A stretch of 6,662 nucleotides of DNA from Pseudomonadota bacterium (GTDB lineage Bacteria; Pseudomonadota; Alphaproteobacteria; Rhizobiales; Tepidamorphaceae), in NCBI GenBank assembly GCA_023435545.1, contig JAEYRQ010000283.1, positions 1 through 6,662 on the forward strand, in the 5' to 3' direction. The notes under the pieces were generated by a model that saw only the letters and a list, made by a program, of their open reading frames with translations, did not search any database and had not been told where the DNA came from. The position numbers and the translations under genes were made by a program. Of this stretch, positions 4,888-6,662 are shown piece after piece; within the stretch, counting starts at the first letter, position 1; every line of letters begins with the position of its first letter.

Positions 4888-6662
4888 GTGCGACAGTCCG
4901 ATCCAGACATCCGCAAACTTTCCGTGCTGCGCGAGGCCTTCGGGTTCGCCGCGTTCCGGCCGGGCCAGGAACCGATCGTCGATGCGCTGATTGCCGGCCG
5001 CAACGTGCTGGCGGTGATGCCGACAGGGTCCGGCAAGTCGCTGTGCTACCAGTTGCCGGCGCTGGTGCGCGGCGGCCTGGCGATCGTCGTCTCGCCGCTG
5101 ATCGCGCTGATGGACGATCAGGTGGCGGCGCTCAAGCTCGCCGGCCAAGCGGCCGAGGTGATCCATTCCGGAAAGATGCGCGAGGAGAATGTCTCCATCT
5201 GGCGGCAGGTCGCGCGCGGCGAGGTGGCTCTTCTCTACCTGTCGCCGGAGCGGCTGATGTCGCCGCGCATGCTGGCTGCGCTGGCGAAACTCCCGGTGCG
5301 CCTGATCGCGGTCGACGAGGCGCACTGCATTTCGCAATGGGGGCACTCGTTCCGGGCCGAGTACCTGCAGCTGGGAACGCTGCGCGAGGCATTCCCCGGC
5401 GTGCCGCTGGCCGCACTCACCGCCACCGCCGACCGTGCCACCCGCGAGGACATCTCGGAGAAGCTGTTCGGCGGCGATGTCGAGACCTTCGTCTCCGGCT
5501 TCGACCGGCCCAACATCCGCCTCGCGGTGATGCCGAAATCCAATGCCCCGCGGCAGATCGAGGAGCTTGTGCGCGACCGGCCGGGGGAGAGTGGCATCGT
5601 CTACCGGATCTCGCGCAAGAAGGTCGAGGACACCGCCGCGACCCTGTGCAAGATGGGCATCCGGGCGCTGCCGTACCACGCCGGGATGGCTGCCGCCGAC
5701 AGGGCGGCGAACCAGGAAGCATTCCTGGCCGAGACCGGCGTGGTGATGGTGGCGACCGTCGCCTTCGGGATGGGAATCGACAAGTCCGACGTACGCTACG
5801 TGATCCACGGCGACATTCCGGGCAGCCTCGAGGCTTACTACCAGGAGATCGGCCGGGCTGGGCGCGATGGGGCGCCTTCGGATGCGGTGATGCTCTATGG
5901 CCTGGAGGACGTGCGCACCCGCCGCCGCTTCATCGACGAGCAGGACTGCGACGACGGCCGCAAGCGCGTCGAGGCGCTTCGGCTCGAGTCCCTGATCGGA
6001 TTCTGCGAGACGACGTCCTGTCGCAGGCAGGCGCTGCTCGCCTATTTCGGCGAGACCTCCCGTCCGTGCGGGAACTGCGACATCTGCCTGGAGCCGCCGG
6101 ACCTCGTCGATGCGACGCCAGCCGCCCGGATCGCGATCGAGATCGTCCGCACCACCGGCGAACGATATGGAGCAGCCTATATCGCCGATCTGCTGACGGG
6201 CGAGGCGAGCGAGACGTCTGCGGCGCGGGGACATGACCGGCTGCCCCTGTTCGGGGCCGGGGCCGACCGTCGCAAGTCGGAGTGGCGGACGATCCTGCGC
6301 CAGCTCGTCGCGGGAGGGTTCCTGCGTGTCGAGCCGGGTGTCTACGGCACGCTGTCGCTGGGCGAGAGGGCGGCCGGGCTGATCGACGGGGGCGAAACGT
6401 TCCGGCTGCGGCTCGACCGGTCGAAGCGGCGCGGACGCCGCGAGCGGGGCGGCGGCGCAGCGGAACTGTCGAGCGCCGACGGGGATCTGGTGGCCCGCCT
6501 GAAGGCGCTGCGCCGCGACCTCGCCGCCACGCGCAACGTGCCGGCCTATGTGGTCTTCACCGATCGCACGCTGGTGGAGATGGCTGCATCGCGGCCGCGC
6601 TCGCTGGAGGTACTCGCCGGCGTGCGCGGTGTGGGGTCCGCCAAGCTGGCCGCGTTTGGTGG
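4888..6662 (+). CDS. recQ: ATP-dependent DNA helicase RecQ (3' end beyond window)
   Basis: RecQ is a 3'-5' DNA helicase acting in recombination and replication-fork repair. The frame is open from a TGA at 4852-4854; GTG 4888 is the first usable start, with a poor ribosome binding site, and GTG 4924 is an alternative. The window shows 591 codons; E. coli RecQ has 609, so only the tail is missing. Motif 0 FRPGQ is at 23-27, Walker A TGSGKS at 46-51 (Lys50), DEAH at 143-146, and motif VI QEIGRAGRDG at 319-328. The zinc site is Cys378, Cys394, Cys397 and Cys400. The RQC winged helix (about 404-495) contains GHDRLPLFGAGADR. The HRDC domain starts near 534 and includes VPAYVVFTDRTLVEMA. In the aromatic-rich loop after DEAH the usual HDFRPEY reads HSFRAEY. 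The gene starts 57 bases after the glucanase and could be co-transcribed with it. Confidence 0.96.
   Translation, partial: MRQSDPDIRKLSVLREAFGFAAFRPGQEPIVDALIAGRNVLAVMPTGSGKSLCYQLPALVRGGLAIVVSPLIALMDDQVAALKLAGQAAEVIHSGKMREENVSIWRQVARGEVALLYLSPERLMSPRMLAALAKLPVRLIAVDEAHCISQWGHSFRAEYLQLGTLREAFPGVPLAALTATADRATREDISEKLFGGDVETFVSGFDRPNIRLAVMPKSNAPRQIEELVRDRPGESGIVYRISRKKVEDTAATLCKMGIRALPYHAGMAAADRAANQEAFLAETGVVMVATVAFGMGIDKSDVRYVIHGDIPGSLEAYYQEIGRAGRDGAPSDAVMLYGLEDVRTRRRFIDEQDCDDGRKRVEALRLESLIGFCETTSCRRQALLAYFGETSRPCGNCDICLEPPDLVDATPAARIAIEIVRTTGERYGAAYIADLLTGEASETSAARGHDRLPLFGAGADRRKSEWRTILRQLVAGGFLRVEPGVYGTLSLGERAAGLIDGGETFRLRLDRSKRRGRRERGGGAAELSSADGDLVARLKALRRDLAATRNVPAYVVFTDRTLVEMAASRPRSLEVLAGVRGVGSAKLAAFG

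Noticed and set aside
4024..6234. 736-codon open frame on the minus strand across the glucanase and recQ
   Set aside because: It is antisense to two clear genes, has low-complexity Arg/Ala/Gly/His-rich composition and no recognisable domain. Such frames arise from third-position GC bias.
5043..6236. 397-codon + strand frame inside recQ
   Set aside because: It is out of frame with a RecQ that shows all helicase motifs continuously, so it is a shadow frame.
1..6662. Mobile element, CRISPR array, tRNA gene or novel defence cluster
   Set aside because: No direct repeats with regular spacing, no transposase or integrase motifs, no tRNA-like fold; all coding space is taken by recognisable genes.

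Overview
The window is ordinary chromosomal DNA of a high-GC alphaproteobacterium. The gene order secY - adk - rpsM - rpsK - rpoA - rplQ, with no infA, rpmJ or rpsD in the cluster, is the usual alphaproteobacterial end of the S10/spc/alpha ribosomal super-operon. The short adenylate kinase without a long LID and the RecQ sequence style fit the same class. I cannot fix an order or genus; Rhodospirillales-like lineages are possible, but this is a guess.

Layout, all on the + strand. Positions 1-336 hold the last 111 codons of secY, which overlap adk (333-908) by an ATGA junction. A 200-bp gap with a likely sigma70 promoter and a strongly folded leader precedes rpsM (1109-1477). Next come rpsK (1596-1985), rpoA (2085-3101) and rplQ (3137-3565). 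A good intrinsic terminator (3595-3618) closes the operon. Beyond it lie a secreted GH5 subfamily 2-type endoglucanase (3775-4830) and recQ (4888 to the window end, lacking only the last residues of its HRDC domain).

Functionally, the first six genes are the translation, transcription and export core: the SecY channel, AMP/ATP balance, two 30S head/platform proteins, the RNA polymerase alpha subunit and one 50S exit-tunnel protein. The two genes after the terminator are unrelated to them: a periplasmic or extracellular beta-glucanase and a DNA repair helicase.

There is no mobile element, CRISPR array, tRNA/rRNA gene or obvious new defence or biosynthetic system here. The least explained signal is RNA-level. 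All three gaps of 99-200 bp around rpsM, rpsK and rpoA can fold into strong stems that are not followed by T-tracts. One has a possible loop pseudoknot and another has two mutually exclusive stems. The operon lacks rpsD, the S4 regulator used in the E. coli alpha operon, so these are candidates for a different, lineage-specific leader or processing system. This rests on base pairing read by eye and no comparative data.
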